Shown piece by piece: positions 1 to 9,829 of a DNA stretch of 64,000 nt. Source of the DNA: Sulfuricurvum sp. (lineage in GTDB: Bacteria; Campylobacterota; Campylobacteria; Campylobacterales; Sulfurimonadaceae); NCBI RefSeq assembly GCF_028713855.1, contig NZ_JAQTNN010000001.1:124001-188000 (forward strand), given 5' to 3'. A program made the position numbers and the translations under genes. The notes beneath the pieces are model-generated. The model did not search any database and was not told where the DNA came from. It saw only the letters and a program-made list of their open reading frames with translations. Each line of letters begins with the position of its first letter. The stretch's first letter is position 1.

Positions 1-1
1 A

Positions 2-415
2 TGCGCTTACAGTGCCGCGATATTGGCAGGAAAAGATGAACAAGCCCATGCGACCTATGGTAAAAATTTAGGCTTGGCATTTCAAATTGTCGATGATATT
101 CTCGATATTACGGCAGATGAAGTGACGCTTGGTAAACCTTCTTTGAATGATTTTTCAGAAGGAAAAGTGACATTGCCGTACATTGATCTTTATGATGAGT
201 TAAATGATGATGAAAAAATTCGTCTTGTAAGCAGTCATTCCAAAGTTCTAAATGAGAACGAAAAAATGTGGATTCGTTCCAAAATGGATGACTTCAAAAT
301 TATTGAACGCTCATACGCCCATGCGAGAATGTTATGCGATGAAGCGATCAGCGCTATTGGAGAGGATGTGGCTTTACGTGCTATCATCGAAACCGTCATC
401 CAAAGAAGTCATTAA
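2..415 (+). CDS. ispB: Polyprenyl diphosphate synthase, C-terminal part (cut by window edge)
   Basis: This is the 3' end of a trans-polyprenyl diphosphate synthase, which chains isopentenyl diphosphate units to make the side chain of menaquinone. The frame is open from base 2, so the protein starts outside the window. The visible part carries the second aspartate-rich motif of the family (FQIVDDILDIT, DDxxD type), which binds the Mg-diphosphate of the incoming isopentenyl substrate, followed by a conserved GKP-x-DF-x-EGK-x-TLP stretch. The stop codon abuts the hemA start with no gap. The order polyprenyl synthase-hemA-proS matches what I recall from Campylobacter and Helicobacter, where the first gene is called ispB. 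Product chain length cannot be judged because the first DDxxD motif is missing. Confidence 0.85.
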   Translation, partial: CAYSAAILAGKDEQAHATYGKNLGLAFQIVDDILDITADEVTLGKPSLNDFSEGKVTLPYIDLYDELNDDEKIRLVSSHSKVLNENEKMWIRSKMDDFKIIERSYAHARMLCDEAISAIGEDVALRAIIETVIQRSH

Positions 416-1708
416 ATGCACTATTTGATTATCAGTTTTTCTCACAAAAACTCTACCATCGCTATTCGTGAGAAGCTTGCCTTTGTGGATGAGATGCAAC
501 AGCTTCAATCGATGGATAGACTCAACACTACTGCGGCTATCAGCGAGTCTATGATTCTATCTACCTGTAATCGCGTCGAGATTTTTTGCAGTTGTAATGA
601 TACCGATGCGGCCAGTGAATCTGTATTTGAGCTTTTAAGCAGCCGTTCAGGGATGTCTCGTGACGAATTGCATGGGCGTGCCGATATTTTCGACGATGAG
701 GGGTGTATTCATCACCTTTTCAGTGTCGCGAGTTCACTTGATTCGATGGTAGTAGGTGAGACCCAAATCGCAGGACAGCTCAAAGATGCCTTTAAACTTT
801 CCCAAGAAAACGGTTTTTCGGCGCAAAAACTTTCGCGTGCAATGAGTTACGGATTTAAGTGTGCCGCCGAAGTACGCAATGCGACCAATATCTCTTCCAA
901 GCCGGTTTCAGTGGCAAGTGTCGCCGTAGCAAAGGTTAAAGAGAGCGTAGGTGAATTGAACGGGAAAAAAGCATTAGTCATAGGTTCAGGTGAAATGTCG
1001 GTTATCACCTGCAAACACTTGATCGCGCAAGGAGTGGATGTCACCATTATGAACCGGACGTTCGAGAAAGCCGAAGCTATTGCCAGAGAGTGCAATGCAA
1101 GAGCACAATCGTTTGAAGAGATTGCGTATGCAATCAACGAAAATGAGCTTTTATTTACGGCAACCGGATCGATTCACCCTATTATTACCGAAGAGATGAT
1201 CAAACCCTGTTCGTATGATCGGTATTGGTTTGATATGGCTGTTCCAAGAGATATCGAATGCGATGCGGAAATTTGGGGGATTCATCTCTTTAGCGTTGAT
1301 GATCTCAAAGAGATTGTTAATGAGAACATTGCTCTGCGTGAGGATGAAGCAAAACTCTCCTATGTGATTATTCGACGTCATGTAGTCGGATTTTTCGAGT
1401 GGTTAAAAACCCTGTCGATTGAGCCGCTTATCAAAAATATGTATCTTAAAGCCTATCGTGCCGCAGCTCGTGAGACGGAGCGTGTTATCGAGAACGGATA
1501 TATCCCCCAAGAACATGCCGAAGCAGTGCAAAAAGCGACGGAACAAGCACTGAAACGATTTTTACACCCGTTCGCACAGCGGATGCGTGACGGTTCGGAT
1601 GCAATGCGGGTGGATGCCCTGATTGAATCGATGAGCTTTTTGATGGATCAAGATGAAGGCGAAGAGATGAGCCAAACCAGCTGTAAATATTACCCTAAAG
1701 GAAAATAA
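416..1708 (+). CDS. hemA: Glutamyl-tRNA reductase
   Basis: HemA reduces glutamyl-tRNA(Glu) with NADPH to glutamate-1-semialdehyde, the first committed step of C5-pathway tetrapyrrole synthesis. The 430-residue length is normal. The catalytic cysteine lies in the signature [10 protein letters not shown] (C51), the GETQIAGQ stretch follows near residue 114, and the NADPH-binding Rossmann loop is VIGSGEMS near 188-195. The C-terminal helical dimerisation domain follows. The ATG directly follows the upstream stop, and the gene ends in TAATG, sharing one base with proS, so it is translated within an operon. hemC lies four genes downstream, so two haem genes share this operon. Confidence 0.97.
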   Translation: MHYLIISFSHKNSTIAIREKLAFVDEMQQLQSMDRLNTTAAISESMILSTCNRVEIFCSCNDTDAASESVFELLSSRSGMSRDELHGRADIFDDEGCIHHLFSVASSLDSMVVGETQIAGQLKDAFKLSQENGFSAQKLSRAMSYGFKCAAEVRNATNISSKPVSVASVAVAKVKESVGELNGKKALVIGSGEMSVITCKHLIAQGVDVTIMNRTFEKAEAIARECNARAQSFEEIAYAINENELLFTATGSIHPIITEEMIKPCSYDRYWFDMAVPRDIECDAEIWGIHLFSVDDLKEIVNENIALREDEAKLSYVIIRRHVVGFFEWLKTLSIEPLIKNMYLKAYRAAARETERVIENGYIPQEHAEAVQKATEQALKRFLHPFAQRMRDGSDAMRVDALIESMSFLMDQDEGEEMSQTSCKYYPKGK

Positions 1709-3411
1709 TGCGTTTTTCAAGAGCCTATATCCCTACGACAAAAGAGTCACCTAAAGATGCTCAGCTACCCAGTCATATTTATCTCTCACGAGCAGGATTT
1801 GTAGCACAGGTGGCAAGCGGTCTGTATAATTTTTTGCCGTTGGGAAAACGGGTACTTCGTAAAATTGAGAATATCATCAATGAAGAGATGGCTGTATGCG
1901 GTGCATTAGAAGTTGATTTGAGTTTTGTTACTCCGGCAGAGTTGTGGCAGGAGAGTGGACGAATCGAAAAATTTGGAAAAGAACTTCTCCGTTTCCGTGA
2001 CCGTAAAGATAATCTTTTTGTCCTCGGACCAACTCACGAAGAGATGATGGTGAGCATTGTCCGTAACCGTGTGACGAGTTACAAACAGCTTCCTTTGAAT
2101 GTCTATCAAGTGAAAACCAAATTTCGTGACGAAGCACGTCCGAGATTCGGTCTTATGCGTGCACGTGAATTCGTCATGAAAGACGGTTACAGCTTTCACT
2201 CTTCCACCGAAGATTTGGATCGCGAATTTGATGCGATGGAAGCAGCATACAAACGTATTCTAGAGCGTCTTGGTCTTGAATTCCGTATCGTTGAAGCGGA
2301 CAGTGGAGCAATCGGAGGTACAGGGTCAAAAGAGTTGATGGTATTGGCGGACAGCGGTGAAGATACGTTGGCAGTGTGTGATACATGCGAATACGGCGCT
2401 AATGTCGAAGCAGCACGCCGTGCACCTCGCACTGTAATTCCTGAAGCTCCGCAAGCTGATTTCGCCCGTTTTAAAACGCCGAATATTAAATCAATCGAGG
2501 ATTTGAGCAACTTTTTCCATGTCGATCCGTATTACACCCTTAAGGCCGTTGTGATGCGTGCCGTCTATACAGAGGGAAGTGAACCGGTATGTTTCTTTAT
2601 CCGCGGATGCGATGAGCTTCAAGAGGTAAAAGCACGAAACAGTGTCGGTGCCAATGATTTGGTCGATATCAGCGAAGCAGAGCTTATGGAAATCGGGTTG
2701 GTTCCCGGTTTTATAGGGCCGTTGGATCAGAATAAAATCCGTTTTGTGATGGATAACGATACCCGCGATGCTACGACGATGATTTGCGGTGCGAACGAAG
2801 CGGACTACCATTTCGTCGGTGTTGATTTGAATGTTATGAAAGACGTGGTATTCGCCGATTTGGTAACGGTACAAGCAGGTGACGGATGTCCTCATTGCGG
2901 TGGTAAGATGGAACATACCAAAGGGATTGAAGTAGGGCATATCTTTAAACTCGGTACCGTTTATTCCGCTCCTCTCAAAGCGGAGTATCTGGATGAAAAC
3001 GGCCGTTCACAACCGTTCATTATGGGAACGTACGGGATGGGTGTGAGCCGCCTTGTCGCTGCTGTAATCGAGCAGCACCATGATGAGAAAGGGTGTATCT
3101 GGACACATGCTACGGCTCCGTATCTCGTGAATGTTATGGTTTCGAATATCAAGGAAGAGACACACATGGCGTATGCTGAAGAACTCTATACCACCCTTCA
3201 ATCCCGCGGTATCGAAGTGATTTTGGATGATCGCAAAGAGCGATTCGGATTCAAGATGTCGGATGCGGAATTGATCGGATTCCCTTTTACTGTGATCGTC
3301 GGTAAAGAGCTTGAAAATGGATTAGTTCAAATCATGGTTCGCTCTTCGGGTGAGATGATTACCGTCGATGCAGCAAATGTTCTGGATAAAATTGAGGAAT
3401 TGCGCAGATGA
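1708..3411 (+). CDS. proS: Prolyl-tRNA synthetase (bacterial type, with editing domain)
   Basis: ProS charges tRNA(Pro). At 567 residues it has the bacterial architecture: a class II catalytic core at about 1-220, the INS editing insertion that hydrolyses Ala-tRNA(Pro) at about 225-405, the rest of the core, then the anticodon-binding domain at about 470-567. Class II motif 2 is visible as [20 protein letters not shown], and motif 3 as [13 protein letters not shown]. The start overlaps the hemA stop by one base, and the stop overlaps the next start by four bases (ATGA). The position between hemA and hemC is shared with other Campylobacterota as far as I recall and has no obvious functional meaning. 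Confidence 0.97.
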   Translation: MRFSRAYIPTTKESPKDAQLPSHIYLSRAGFVAQVASGLYNFLPLGKRVLRKIENIINEEMAVCGALEVDLSFVTPAELWQESGRIEKFGKELLRFRDRKDNLFVLGPTHEEMMVSIVRNRVTSYKQLPLNVYQVKTKFRDEARPRFGLMRAREFVMKDGYSFHSSTEDLDREFDAMEAAYKRILERLGLEFRIVEADSGAIGGTGSKELMVLADSGEDTLAVCDTCEYGANVEAARRAPRTVIPEAPQADFARFKTPNIKSIEDLSNFFHVDPYYTLKAVVMRAVYTEGSEPVCFFIRGCDELQEVKARNSVGANDLVDISEAELMEIGLVPGFIGPLDQNKIRFVMDNDTRDATTMICGANEADYHFVGVDLNVMKDVVFADLVTVQAGDGCPHCGGKMEHTKGIEVGHIFKLGTVYSAPLKAEYLDENGRSQPFIMGTYGMGVSRLVAAVIEQHHDEKGCIWTHATAPYLVNVMVSNIKEETHMAYAEELYTTLQSRGIEVILDDRKERFGFKMSDAELIGFPFTVIVGKELENGLVQIMVRSSGEMITVDAANVLDKIEELRR

Positions 3412-3815
3412 TCTATTTTGTGATCTACCTTTTTTTAGAGGTGATCGTGACGGTGGATATTGCCGGACGTATTGGCGGACTCGCAACGTTTTTAGAAATT
3501 GTGGCGAGTGCATTTCTAGGGATTATGATTCTGATGAATTTTCGCCATACGCTGGGTGAAAATCTATATGCGCTTCAAACGCGTCAAATCACAATGGAGA
3601 GCTTCACCAAACGGAATATGACGGCCCTTTTAGGGGCTGTTTTGCTTATTCTTCCCGGTTTTTTGGGTGATATGATCGGTGTTTTGATGCAATTTTCCCT
3701 GTTAAGTTCGTTTATTGTTAACCGTTTTTCGAGAAAATACCAACCACCAACTCAACCAAAGGATGATAATGTTATTGATGCCGAAATTATCGACGATTTT
3801 CCTTCTCTGCGCTAG
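3408..3815 (+). CDS. fxsA: FxsA-family inner-membrane protein
   Basis: A 135-residue membrane protein of the FxsA family. It has hydrophobic segments at about 2-45 and 73-102. The second ends with the family-like sequence [18 protein letters not shown], and a short charged cytoplasmic tail follows. E. coli FxsA relieves phage T7 exclusion by F plasmid PifA when overproduced; the normal role is unknown. The start overlaps proS by four bases. The 3' end overlaps the next gene by 47 bases if that gene starts at 3769. C. jejuni has a membrane protein at the same place between proS and hemC, as I recall. Confidence 0.8.
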   Translation: MIYFVIYLFLEVIVTVDIAGRIGGLATFLEIVASAFLGIMILMNFRHTLGENLYALQTRQITMESFTKRNMTALLGAVLLILPGFLGDMIGVLMQFSLLSSFIVNRFSRKYQPPTQPKDDNVIDAEIIDDFPSLR

Positions 3816-4605
3816 TCTAATGGCGGCTACCGATGCTGAGGTAGTCTCATTTTTGAAAAAAGGGATCGGAGGTAATCCGAATGTTTCCAATCTTCAGATT
3901 GATGTGAACGGTAAACAAAATCTTGCCGCCATGAGCGGATGGCAAGCTTATTTTGTGACGATTGAGGCAGATGTAAAGCAAGGTAGCGATACGCGCCATA
4001 TTAATCAAAACGGCACCTATTTTGTAAATGGAAATGTTATCGCACCTGAATTGGTCAACCTCAAAACGGGTGAACGGTACAATGACACCATAGCTCCTAC
4101 GTTTAACGGCGCATTTTATACGAAAGTAAATCGTATCAGCGGTGATGCCAATGCTCCCCATAAAGTAGCGATCTTTTCTGATCCGCTTTGTCCGTTTTGC
4201 CGTAAGTATGTACCGGATGCTTTAGCATACATGGCAAAATATCCTAAAACATTTGCTGTCTATTATTACCATTTCCCTTTAGCCTCATTGCACCCTGCAT
4301 CCGTAACATTGACCAAAGCGGCTATTGTTGTGGATCAAAGCGGAACGGATAATGCGGTTTTAAGCCTCTATAAAGTGGATATAAGTCCTAATGAAAAAGA
4401 CGATCAAAAAATTTTGGATGCCTTTAACAAAACATTCGCAACCAAAGTGTCCGTTGCGGATATCAAACGTCCTTCGGTAATCAAGCAGTTTGAATTTGAC
4501 CAGAAGGTAGCTCAATCAGTGATGGTGGCCGGAACACCGACGGTTTTCTTTGACGGTCAAAAAGATGCTTCGAAAAACAAATACAAAGAGATTAAGGTTA
4601 AGTAA
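3769..4605 (+). CDS. Exported thiol:disulfide interchange protein (thioredoxin fold, CPFC)
   Basis: A periplasmic thioredoxin-fold redox protein of 278 residues. The chosen ATG at 3769 has an AAAGG ribosome-binding site seven bases upstream and gives a clean signal peptide (hydrophobic residues 8-20, cleavage near SLMAA). The frame is open further upstream to 3715, which has no such site. An N-terminal domain covers about 23-125. The catalytic motif CPFC sits at 141-144 after the strand KVAIFSDPL, and a cis-proline loop (AGTPTVFFDG) lies near the end. This layout resembles DsbC/DsbG-like or DsbA-like oxidoreductases. Whether it oxidises, isomerises or reduces cannot be told. It sits between fxsA and hemC, where I recall no such gene in Campylobacter. 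A link to haem handling or cytochrome c maturation is only a guess. Confidence 0.85.
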   Translation: MLLMPKLSTIFLLCASLMAATDAEVVSFLKKGIGGNPNVSNLQIDVNGKQNLAAMSGWQAYFVTIEADVKQGSDTRHINQNGTYFVNGNVIAPELVNLKTGERYNDTIAPTFNGAFYTKVNRISGDANAPHKVAIFSDPLCPFCRKYVPDALAYMAKYPKTFAVYYYHFPLASLHPASVTLTKAAIVVDQSGTDNAVLSLYKVDISPNEKDDQKILDAFNKTFATKVSVADIKRPSVIKQFEFDQKVAQSVMVAGTPTVFFDGQKDASKNKYKEIKVK

Positions 4606-4608
4606 TAC

Positions 4609-5550
4609 ATGAAAAAACTCACCATTGCAACGCGCGGAAGTAAACTGGCTCTTTGGCAGTCCCACCATATCAAATCGGTTATCGAATCACACTTTAGTGA
4701 TGTCGAAGTAGAACTTAAAATTATTATCACATCAGGGGATAAGATTTTGGATGCGCCGTTGGCAAAAATCGGTGGTAAAGGGCTGTTTCTCAAAGAGATT
4801 GAGGAGTCTATGTTACGAGGCGAAGCGCAGATGGCCGTACATTCATTGAAAGATGTTCCGACAGTAATGCCTGAGGGGCTACTCCTCTCGGCAATCACGA
4901 CACGTGAAGATGTTCGTGACGCAATGTTGAGTGAGAAATATCCTAATATTGTATCCCTTCCGCAAGGTGCTGTTGTCGGTACCTCTTCATTACGCCGTCG
5001 TATGCAGTTGATGAAACAGCGCCCCGATTTGGTGATTAAAGATTTACGCGGCAATGTCGATACCCGTATCCGTAAACTCAAAGAGGGTGAATTCGATGCG
5101 ATTATCCTCGCGGCAGCCGGAATCAACCGTCTCGGTTTTTCGACGCTTGTGGAGCATTTTTATCCGATTTCTCTTGAAGAGATGATTCCGTCTATGGGGC
5201 AGGGCGCTTTAGGCATCGAGACGGTCAATGAACCGTGGGTTTTAGAGATCGCTTCATTCTTAGAAGATCATGACAGCCGTATTGAAACAAGTATTGAGAG
5301 AGGTTTTGTTGATACCTTGCAAGGCGGTTGCCAAGTTCCTATCGGTGTCAGTGCACGAGTACAGAGTGATGGAAGTGTCGTGGTTCGTTCACTTCTCGGA
5401 CTCCCGGATGCTTCTGAAGTGATGGGCGAGATGGTAACGTTGTCTCAGGGTGAAACGATTCGAGCAGGTGAAGCGATGGCTGAGCGTTTGATCGAACAGG
5501 GAGCGATGGAACTGCTTCACCGTGCCGAAGTTATGGCAAACGAGGTTTAA
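4609..5550 (+). CDS. hemC: Porphobilinogen deaminase (hydroxymethylbilane synthase)
   Basis: HemC condenses four porphobilinogen molecules into the linear tetrapyrrole hydroxymethylbilane. The 313-residue length is typical. The dipyrromethane cofactor attaches to the cysteine of LQGGCQVPIG (C241). The catalytic aspartate is in HSLKDVPT (D82). Substrate-binding arginines lie in GTSSLRRR and DLRGNVDTR. It begins three bases after the previous stop and is followed by the GTG of the decarboxylase gene three bases after its own stop, so it is mid-operon. Confidence is very high. Confidence 0.97.
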   Translation: MKKLTIATRGSKLALWQSHHIKSVIESHFSDVEVELKIIITSGDKILDAPLAKIGGKGLFLKEIEESMLRGEAQMAVHSLKDVPTVMPEGLLLSAITTREDVRDAMLSEKYPNIVSLPQGAVVGTSSLRRRMQLMKQRPDLVIKDLRGNVDTRIRKLKEGEFDAIILAAAGINRLGFSTLVEHFYPISLEEMIPSMGQGALGIETVNEPWVLEIASFLEDHDSRIETSIERGFVDTLQGGCQVPIGVSARVQSDGSVVVRSLLGLPDASEVMGEMVTLSQGETIRAGEAMAERLIEQGAMELLHRAEVMANEV

Positions 5551-5553
5551 TCC

Positions 5554-7374
5554 GTGACATTACAAAAAACGATTGATCTGCTAAAATCCAAAGATGAATT
5601 ACGCATTATCGATACCCCTCTTGATATTTATCTTGAAATTCCCCATTTGGCGTATGCTGAAGTAAAAAAGGTTGATGGCGGTAAAGCTCTTCTCTTTACC
5701 CATCCGGTCGATAAAGCAAGCGGAAAAAAATTTGACATTCCTGTCGTGATGAATCTGTTCGGTTCCTATCGACGTACCGAATTGCTTTTCGGTCGTGAAG
5801 TGGAGGGGGTCGCAAGCGAGATCGAAAAACTGCTCCACATGAAGCCGCCGCAAGGATTCAAAGAAAAAATCGGGATGTTGGGTGACTTGTTTGCCATGAA
5901 AGACATCTTTCCTAAAAAACTCAAAACACGCGGAAGCGCTCAAGAAGTTGTAAAACAGGGGACGGAAGTTAATCTATATGATTTACCAATCCTTACCACT
6001 TGGGAAGAGGACGGCGGTCCGTTTATTACGATGGGACAAGTTTATACACAGAGTTTGGACGGTGGATTGGTCAATCTGGGAATGTATCGACTCCAAGTGT
6101 ATGATAAAAATCATTTGGGAATGCACTGGCAGATTCACAAAGACTCATCCCACTTTTTCGATCAGTATCAACGTGCCGGTAAAAAAATGCCGGTATCGAT
6201 TGCGATCGGAGGAGATCCGCTTTACACTTGGTGTGCGACAGCTCCGTTGCCTTATGGGGTCAATGAACTGCTTTTATACGGTCTTGTCAAAAAAGAGTCT
6301 CCTAAACTTGTTGAGTCACTTACGACACCACTGTATATTCCTGAAGACGTTGATTTTGTCATCGAGGGGTGGGTTGATACGGAAAAACTTCAACTCGAAG
6401 GGCCGTTTGGGGATCATACAGGATATTACACTTTGGCAGAACACTATCCGGTTATGGAAGTCAGTGCGATAACACACCGTAAAAATCCTTATTATCTTGC
6501 TACGGTTGTTGGGAAACCGCCGTTGGAAGATAAGTACATGGGATGGGCGACCGAACGGGTATTCTTGCCGTTACTCAAAACCAATGCGGCTGATCTGATC
6601 GATTACCATATGCCGGAGAATGGGGTATTCCATAATCTGATTTTGGCGAAAATGAAACCGCTTTACAAAGGGCATGCGAAGCAGTTTATGCACATTTTTT
6701 GGGGATCGGGACAAATGAGCTTCGTCAAACATGCTCTCTTCTTCGGAGAAGACGCACCGAAACTTACCAACTACGAAGCGTTGATAACATATGCGCTGAA
6801 CCGTTTTATCCCTAAATATCTCTTTATTTCTGAAGGGATCACCGATGCTCTTGATCATTCAAGTCCTGAGTCATTGGTGGGAGGCAAATTGGGAATTGAC
6901 TTTACGGCATCACATTCCCCTATCGCTCCCGAATCCATTGATAGCTCGGTATTAATGGAACAGGTTCAAAATCTTATTCCCGAAGTTACGGCAGTTACTC
7001 AATACATGCGCCATACCGCTAATCCGATCACAGTAGTGAGTGTCCGCAAAACACGTTCACTACAAGAGTGCTTCGGAGCGATCGAAAAACTCTCTCCCTT
7101 TATCCGAATCGTTGTATTTGTAGATGAGGATAAAAATGATATCCATAACCCGTATATGCTGATATGGAGGGTAACGAATAACATGGATGCGGCACGCGAT
7201 GTCTACCGCGGAGAGTCTATCGTAGCGATTGACGGGACAACGAAAACTGCACTGGATGGATTTGAACGGGAATGGCCGGGAGATGTCGAATGTACCCCTT
7301 CTGTAGTTGAACGTCTGAAAGCGCTTTCGCTCTGGGATTTAGATTCGAAATTAGAGAAGAAATATCAGCTTTGA
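5554..7374 (+). CDS. mqnL: UbiD-family prenyl-FMN decarboxylase, probably the menaquinone (futalosine) pathway enzyme
   Basis: A 606-residue member of the UbiD decarboxylase family, which uses prenylated FMN to remove an aromatic carboxylate. Typical family stretches include TMGQVYTQSLDGG-like, LGMHWQIHKDSS, SIAIGGDPLYTWCATAPLP and EGPFGDHTGYYT. The start is GTG at 5554, since it follows hemC by three bases. Campylobacterota lack ubiquinone and make menaquinone by the futalosine route, in which a UbiD homologue (MqnL) decarboxylates the dihydroxynaphthoate acid. The approximately 600-residue length fits the Helicobacter and Campylobacter homologues often labelled ubiD. The pathway assignment is therefore established knowledge plus inference, and the substrate is not proven by sequence. 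It is the last gene of the haem/quinone operon. Confidence 0.88.
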   Translation: MTLQKTIDLLKSKDELRIIDTPLDIYLEIPHLAYAEVKKVDGGKALLFTHPVDKASGKKFDIPVVMNLFGSYRRTELLFGREVEGVASEIEKLLHMKPPQGFKEKIGMLGDLFAMKDIFPKKLKTRGSAQEVVKQGTEVNLYDLPILTTWEEDGGPFITMGQVYTQSLDGGLVNLGMYRLQVYDKNHLGMHWQIHKDSSHFFDQYQRAGKKMPVSIAIGGDPLYTWCATAPLPYGVNELLLYGLVKKESPKLVESLTTPLYIPEDVDFVIEGWVDTEKLQLEGPFGDHTGYYTLAEHYPVMEVSAITHRKNPYYLATVVGKPPLEDKYMGWATERVFLPLLKTNAADLIDYHMPENGVFHNLILAKMKPLYKGHAKQFMHIFWGSGQMSFVKHALFFGEDAPKLTNYEALITYALNRFIPKYLFISEGITDALDHSSPESLVGGKLGIDFTASHSPIAPESIDSSVLMEQVQNLIPEVTAVTQYMRHTANPITVVSVRKTRSLQECFGAIEKLSPFIRIVVFVDEDKNDIHNPYMLIWRVTNNMDAARDVYRGESIVAIDGTTKTALDGFEREWPGDVECTPSVVERLKALSLWDLDSKLEKKYQL

Positions 7375-7480
7375 CGCTTTATTTTCCCTTTAATAGGGGA
7401 GTTAGCTTAAGCAATTTATTAGATTTAGTAATGTAATATAGTCGATTTAGATATTAACCAAATAGGGAAAAATAATTCCG

Positions 7481-7816
7481 ATGCGCAAGTTTTATGCTAC
7501 AGTAGCGATTACACTTTTAGCCAGTTCTACGTTTCTCAATGCCGCCACGTATAAAGGGCAAAAAATTTACATTGAGTCATGTAAAGAGTGCCATGGTGGC
7601 GGTCAAGCATTAGCGGCATCAAAGAAACAGCGTGTATGGGAAACTATCATGGCAAATAAAGGGGAAAAATTGGCCCAAATCCATCTTTCTTCGAAAAAAG
7701 CGGAAGCTTCTTGGGCTTACTTTAATGATCGGGGATATTTCAAAGATGCTCGACATCTCGAAGACTTCTTGACCGAATACGCAAAAGACAGTGGTAATGT
7801 CCCTGCCTGTAATTGA
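7481..7816 (+). CDS. Small periplasmic monohaem cytochrome c-type protein
   Basis: A 111-residue secreted protein. A signal peptide covers about 1-21 (hydrophobic ATVAITLLASSTFLNA). One haem-binding motif CKECH lies at 34-38. No obvious conserved distal methionine motif is seen, though methionine 57 (MANKG) is a candidate. After the signal peptide only about 90 residues remain, which fits a single class I cytochrome c domain. It stands alone, with 106 bases before it and a probable terminator after it. It probably shuttles electrons in the periplasm, but no partner is visible nearby. The ribosome-binding site (AGGGA) is rather far, about 12 bases from the ATG. Confidence 0.85.
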   Translation: MRKFYATVAITLLASSTFLNAATYKGQKIYIESCKECHGGGQALAASKKQRVWETIMANKGEKLAQIHLSSKKAEASWAYFNDRGYFKDARHLEDFLTEYAKDSGNVPACN

Positions 7817-7826
7817 ATTAACCTTC

Positions 7827-7847
7827 CATCCCTGAGGGGATGATTTT
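7827..7847 (+). terminator. Probable intrinsic terminator after the cytochrome gene
   Basis: A six-base-pair stem CATCCC / GGGATG with a TGAG loop is followed by ATTTTCTT. It lies 11 bases after the stop codon and ahead of the argH promoter. Confidence 0.55.
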
Positions 7848-7866
7848 CTTCTAAACCAAACTTCGC

Positions 7867-7872
7867 TAAAAT
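7867..7872 (+). promoter_or_regulatory. Probable -10 box of the argH-osmC promoter
   Basis: TAAAAT preceded by GC and a pyrimidine-rich upstream region, 30 bases before the argH ATG. It resembles Campylobacterota sigma-70 promoters, which rely on the -10 box rather than a -35 box. Confidence 0.45.
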
Positions 7873-7901
7873 ACGCAACTTTTACACACCTCGGAGATAC
7901 C

Positions 7902-9287
7902 ATGGAAAAGATGTGGTCCGGACGTTTCGCGCAAGATGCGTCAACCCTTTTAGAAAAATTTAATGCTTCAATCATGTTTGATCAAAAACTTTATCGGGAA
8001 GATATTGAAGGCTCTGTCGCACATGCGCAAATGCTTACCCATCAGGGGATTTTAACCCAGGAAGAGCTGAGTTCAATCGAATCGGGGATGGCACAAGTCT
8101 TGAGTGAAATCGAGTCCGGTGCTTTCGAATGGAAAATCGGAGATGAAGATCTGCATATGGCGATTGAAAAACGCCTTACCGCCATTATTGGTGAAGCCGG
8201 TAAAAAACTTCATACCGCGCGTAGTCGTAATGATCAGGTAGCACTCGATTTTCGCCGTTTTGTACTTCGTAAAAACCATGAAATTGTGGGGCAGATCAAA
8301 TCGTTGATGGAAGCGATTATTGATATTGCTCGAGAGCATACTACGACGTTGTTGCCGGGAATGACCCATTTACAGCATGCTCAGCCGATTAATTTCGCGT
8401 TTCATCTGCTCGCATATGTATCGATGTTTAAACGTGATTGTGAACGTTTTGAGAGCAGTGCGGCGCGTAATAATATTTCCCCGATCGGATGTGCCGCTTT
8501 GGCAGGGACTCCGCATAATATCAACCGTGAAATGACCGCAAAAGCACTCGGCTTTGAAAGTGTCAGTGTCAACTGTCTCGATACGGTCAGTGATCGTGAC
8601 TTTGCGCTGGAAATTTTGTTCAATATTTCGACATTGATGATGCATATTTCTCGCCTTGCCGAAGAGATTATCCTTTGGTCGAGTTATGAATTCCGTTTTG
8701 TGGAACTTTCCGACGCTTATTCGACGGGCTCTTCGATTATGCCGCAAAAGAAAAACCCCGATGTCCCGGAACTTCTCCGAGGAAAAACAGGTCGAGTATT
8801 TGGAAATCTGATGGGATTATTGACCGTTATGAAAGGGTTGCCTCTCGCATACAACAAAGATACTCAAGAAGATAAAGAAGGAGTGTTTGACAGTGTAGAA
8901 ACCGCTGAAATCTCTCTTGAGATTTTGCGTGAAGCCCTTAAAACGATGACGATTAAGCCTCAAAATATGGCACGTGCTTGCAAACTCGGTCATCTTAGTG
9001 CCACTGATTTGGCCGATTATTTGGTTGAACACTGCGATGTCCCGTTTCGAGAAGCACATCATATTACCGGACGTGCCGTTGCTCGTGCAGAAGCTTTGGG
9101 AATCGATTTGAGCGATATTGAATATGCAGAACTGCATGCGATTGATAATCGAATCAAAAAAGATGTTATTGCTTACTTAGCGATTGAGCATTCGATGAAT
9201 GCCCGTACGTCACAGGGCGGAACTGCCGAAGTTCGTACGCTAGAACAAATTATTTATTTTGACCATTATCTTAAGGATGTGAAATGA
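7902..9287 (+). CDS. argH: Argininosuccinate lyase
   Basis: ArgH splits argininosuccinate into arginine and fumarate, the last step of arginine synthesis. The 461-residue length is typical. The fumarase/aspartase superfamily signature [12 protein letters not shown] is present, with the catalytic serine loop. [11 protein letters not shown] and [11 protein letters not shown] contribute active-site residues. Its stop overlaps the next start by four bases (ATGA), so osmC is coupled. A probable terminator upstream and its own promoter suggest a new transcription unit starts here. Confidence 0.97.
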   Translation: MEKMWSGRFAQDASTLLEKFNASIMFDQKLYREDIEGSVAHAQMLTHQGILTQEELSSIESGMAQVLSEIESGAFEWKIGDEDLHMAIEKRLTAIIGEAGKKLHTARSRNDQVALDFRRFVLRKNHEIVGQIKSLMEAIIDIAREHTTTLLPGMTHLQHAQPINFAFHLLAYVSMFKRDCERFESSAARNNISPIGCAALAGTPHNINREMTAKALGFESVSVNCLDTVSDRDFALEILFNISTLMMHISRLAEEIILWSSYEFRFVELSDAYSTGSSIMPQKKNPDVPELLRGKTGRVFGNLMGLLTVMKGLPLAYNKDTQEDKEGVFDSVETAEISLEILREALKTMTIKPQNMARACKLGHLSATDLADYLVEHCDVPFREAHHITGRAVARAEALGIDLSDIEYAELHAIDNRIKKDVIAYLAIEHSMNARTSQGGTAEVRTLEQIIYFDHYLKDVK

Positions 9288-9748
9288 AGATCACGGTTAG
9301 CCACCAAAGTGAAATGAAATTTGAGGCCAAAACGGAAAAAAGCAGTTTTATTATCGACTGTCCGCAAATCTCCCCAATCGAGTATTTTTTAAGTGGGATT
9401 ATTACGTGCAGTGCAACCGATGTGGTGTTGCTTCCAAAGCAACAAGGGTATGAAGTAACAAACCTTGAAGTCAGTGGTGAAGTAGTGCGTAATGAGTCTG
9501 CACCGCGTAAATTTAATGCCCTGCATCTCGAATACCATTTTGATTCCAATGCGGACGATACATTGGCCGCACGTTGGGTTATGGCGAGCTTGGAGACGTA
9601 CTGCTCAACGATTAATACGATTCGTGATACCACGGCGATCAGCTATACAATTATTCATAATGGTAATGTCATTCGGGAAAACGAAAAGATGATCAGTGGC
9701 GGAGGAAGTGCCGTAGATTTCGGCTCCCTCCAAGGGTGCAATGCGTAA
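9284..9748 (+). CDS. OsmC/YhfA-family thiol peroxidase-like protein
   Basis: A 154-residue OsmC-family protein. Members with two cysteines reduce organic hydroperoxides. Both expected cysteines are present: C42 in [14 protein letters not shown] and C107 in [11 protein letters not shown]. The spacing and the context around the second cysteine resemble the YhfA-like subgroup. It starts in a four-base overlap with argH, so it is co-transcribed. The stop lies just before a 61-bp inverted repeat shared with the convergent HIT gene. Redox detoxification is the likely role; the substrate is unknown. Confidence 0.85.
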   Translation: MKITVSHQSEMKFEAKTEKSSFIIDCPQISPIEYFLSGIITCSATDVVLLPKQQGYEVTNLEVSGEVVRNESAPRKFNALHLEYHFDSNADDTLAARWVMASLETYCSTINTIRDTTAISYTIIHNGNVIRENEKMISGGGSAVDFGSLQGCNA

Positions 9749-9754
9749 TAAACT

Positions 9755-9815
9755 CCGTTCGCCCTGAGCCCTGTCGAAGGGTGAGTTCATGGTTCGACAA
9801 GCTCACCACGAACGG
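9755..9815. repeat. 61-bp REP-like inverted repeat between convergent genes
   Basis: The ends are perfect inverted copies (CCGTTCG at 9755-9761 and CGAACGG at 9809-9815). Each half is a variant of the same unit. On the plus strand it reads GTTCGCCCTGAGCCCTGTCG, with AAGGG following. The second half, read on the minus strand, is GTTCGTGGTGAGCTTGTCGA, with ACC following. I recall very similar TTCG-x-TGAGC-TTGTCGAA motifs as dispersed intergenic repeats in many proteobacterial genomes. Placed between the osmC and HIT stops, it could fold as a bidirectional terminator. No second copy was noticed in this window. Confidence 0.75.
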
Positions 9816-9829
9816 GCTTGTGTTTTAAA

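Noticed and set aside
9791-9815. tRNA T-arm-like GGTTCGA sequence
   Set aside because: It is part of the REP-like inverted repeat and no cloverleaf or acceptor stem can be drawn around it.
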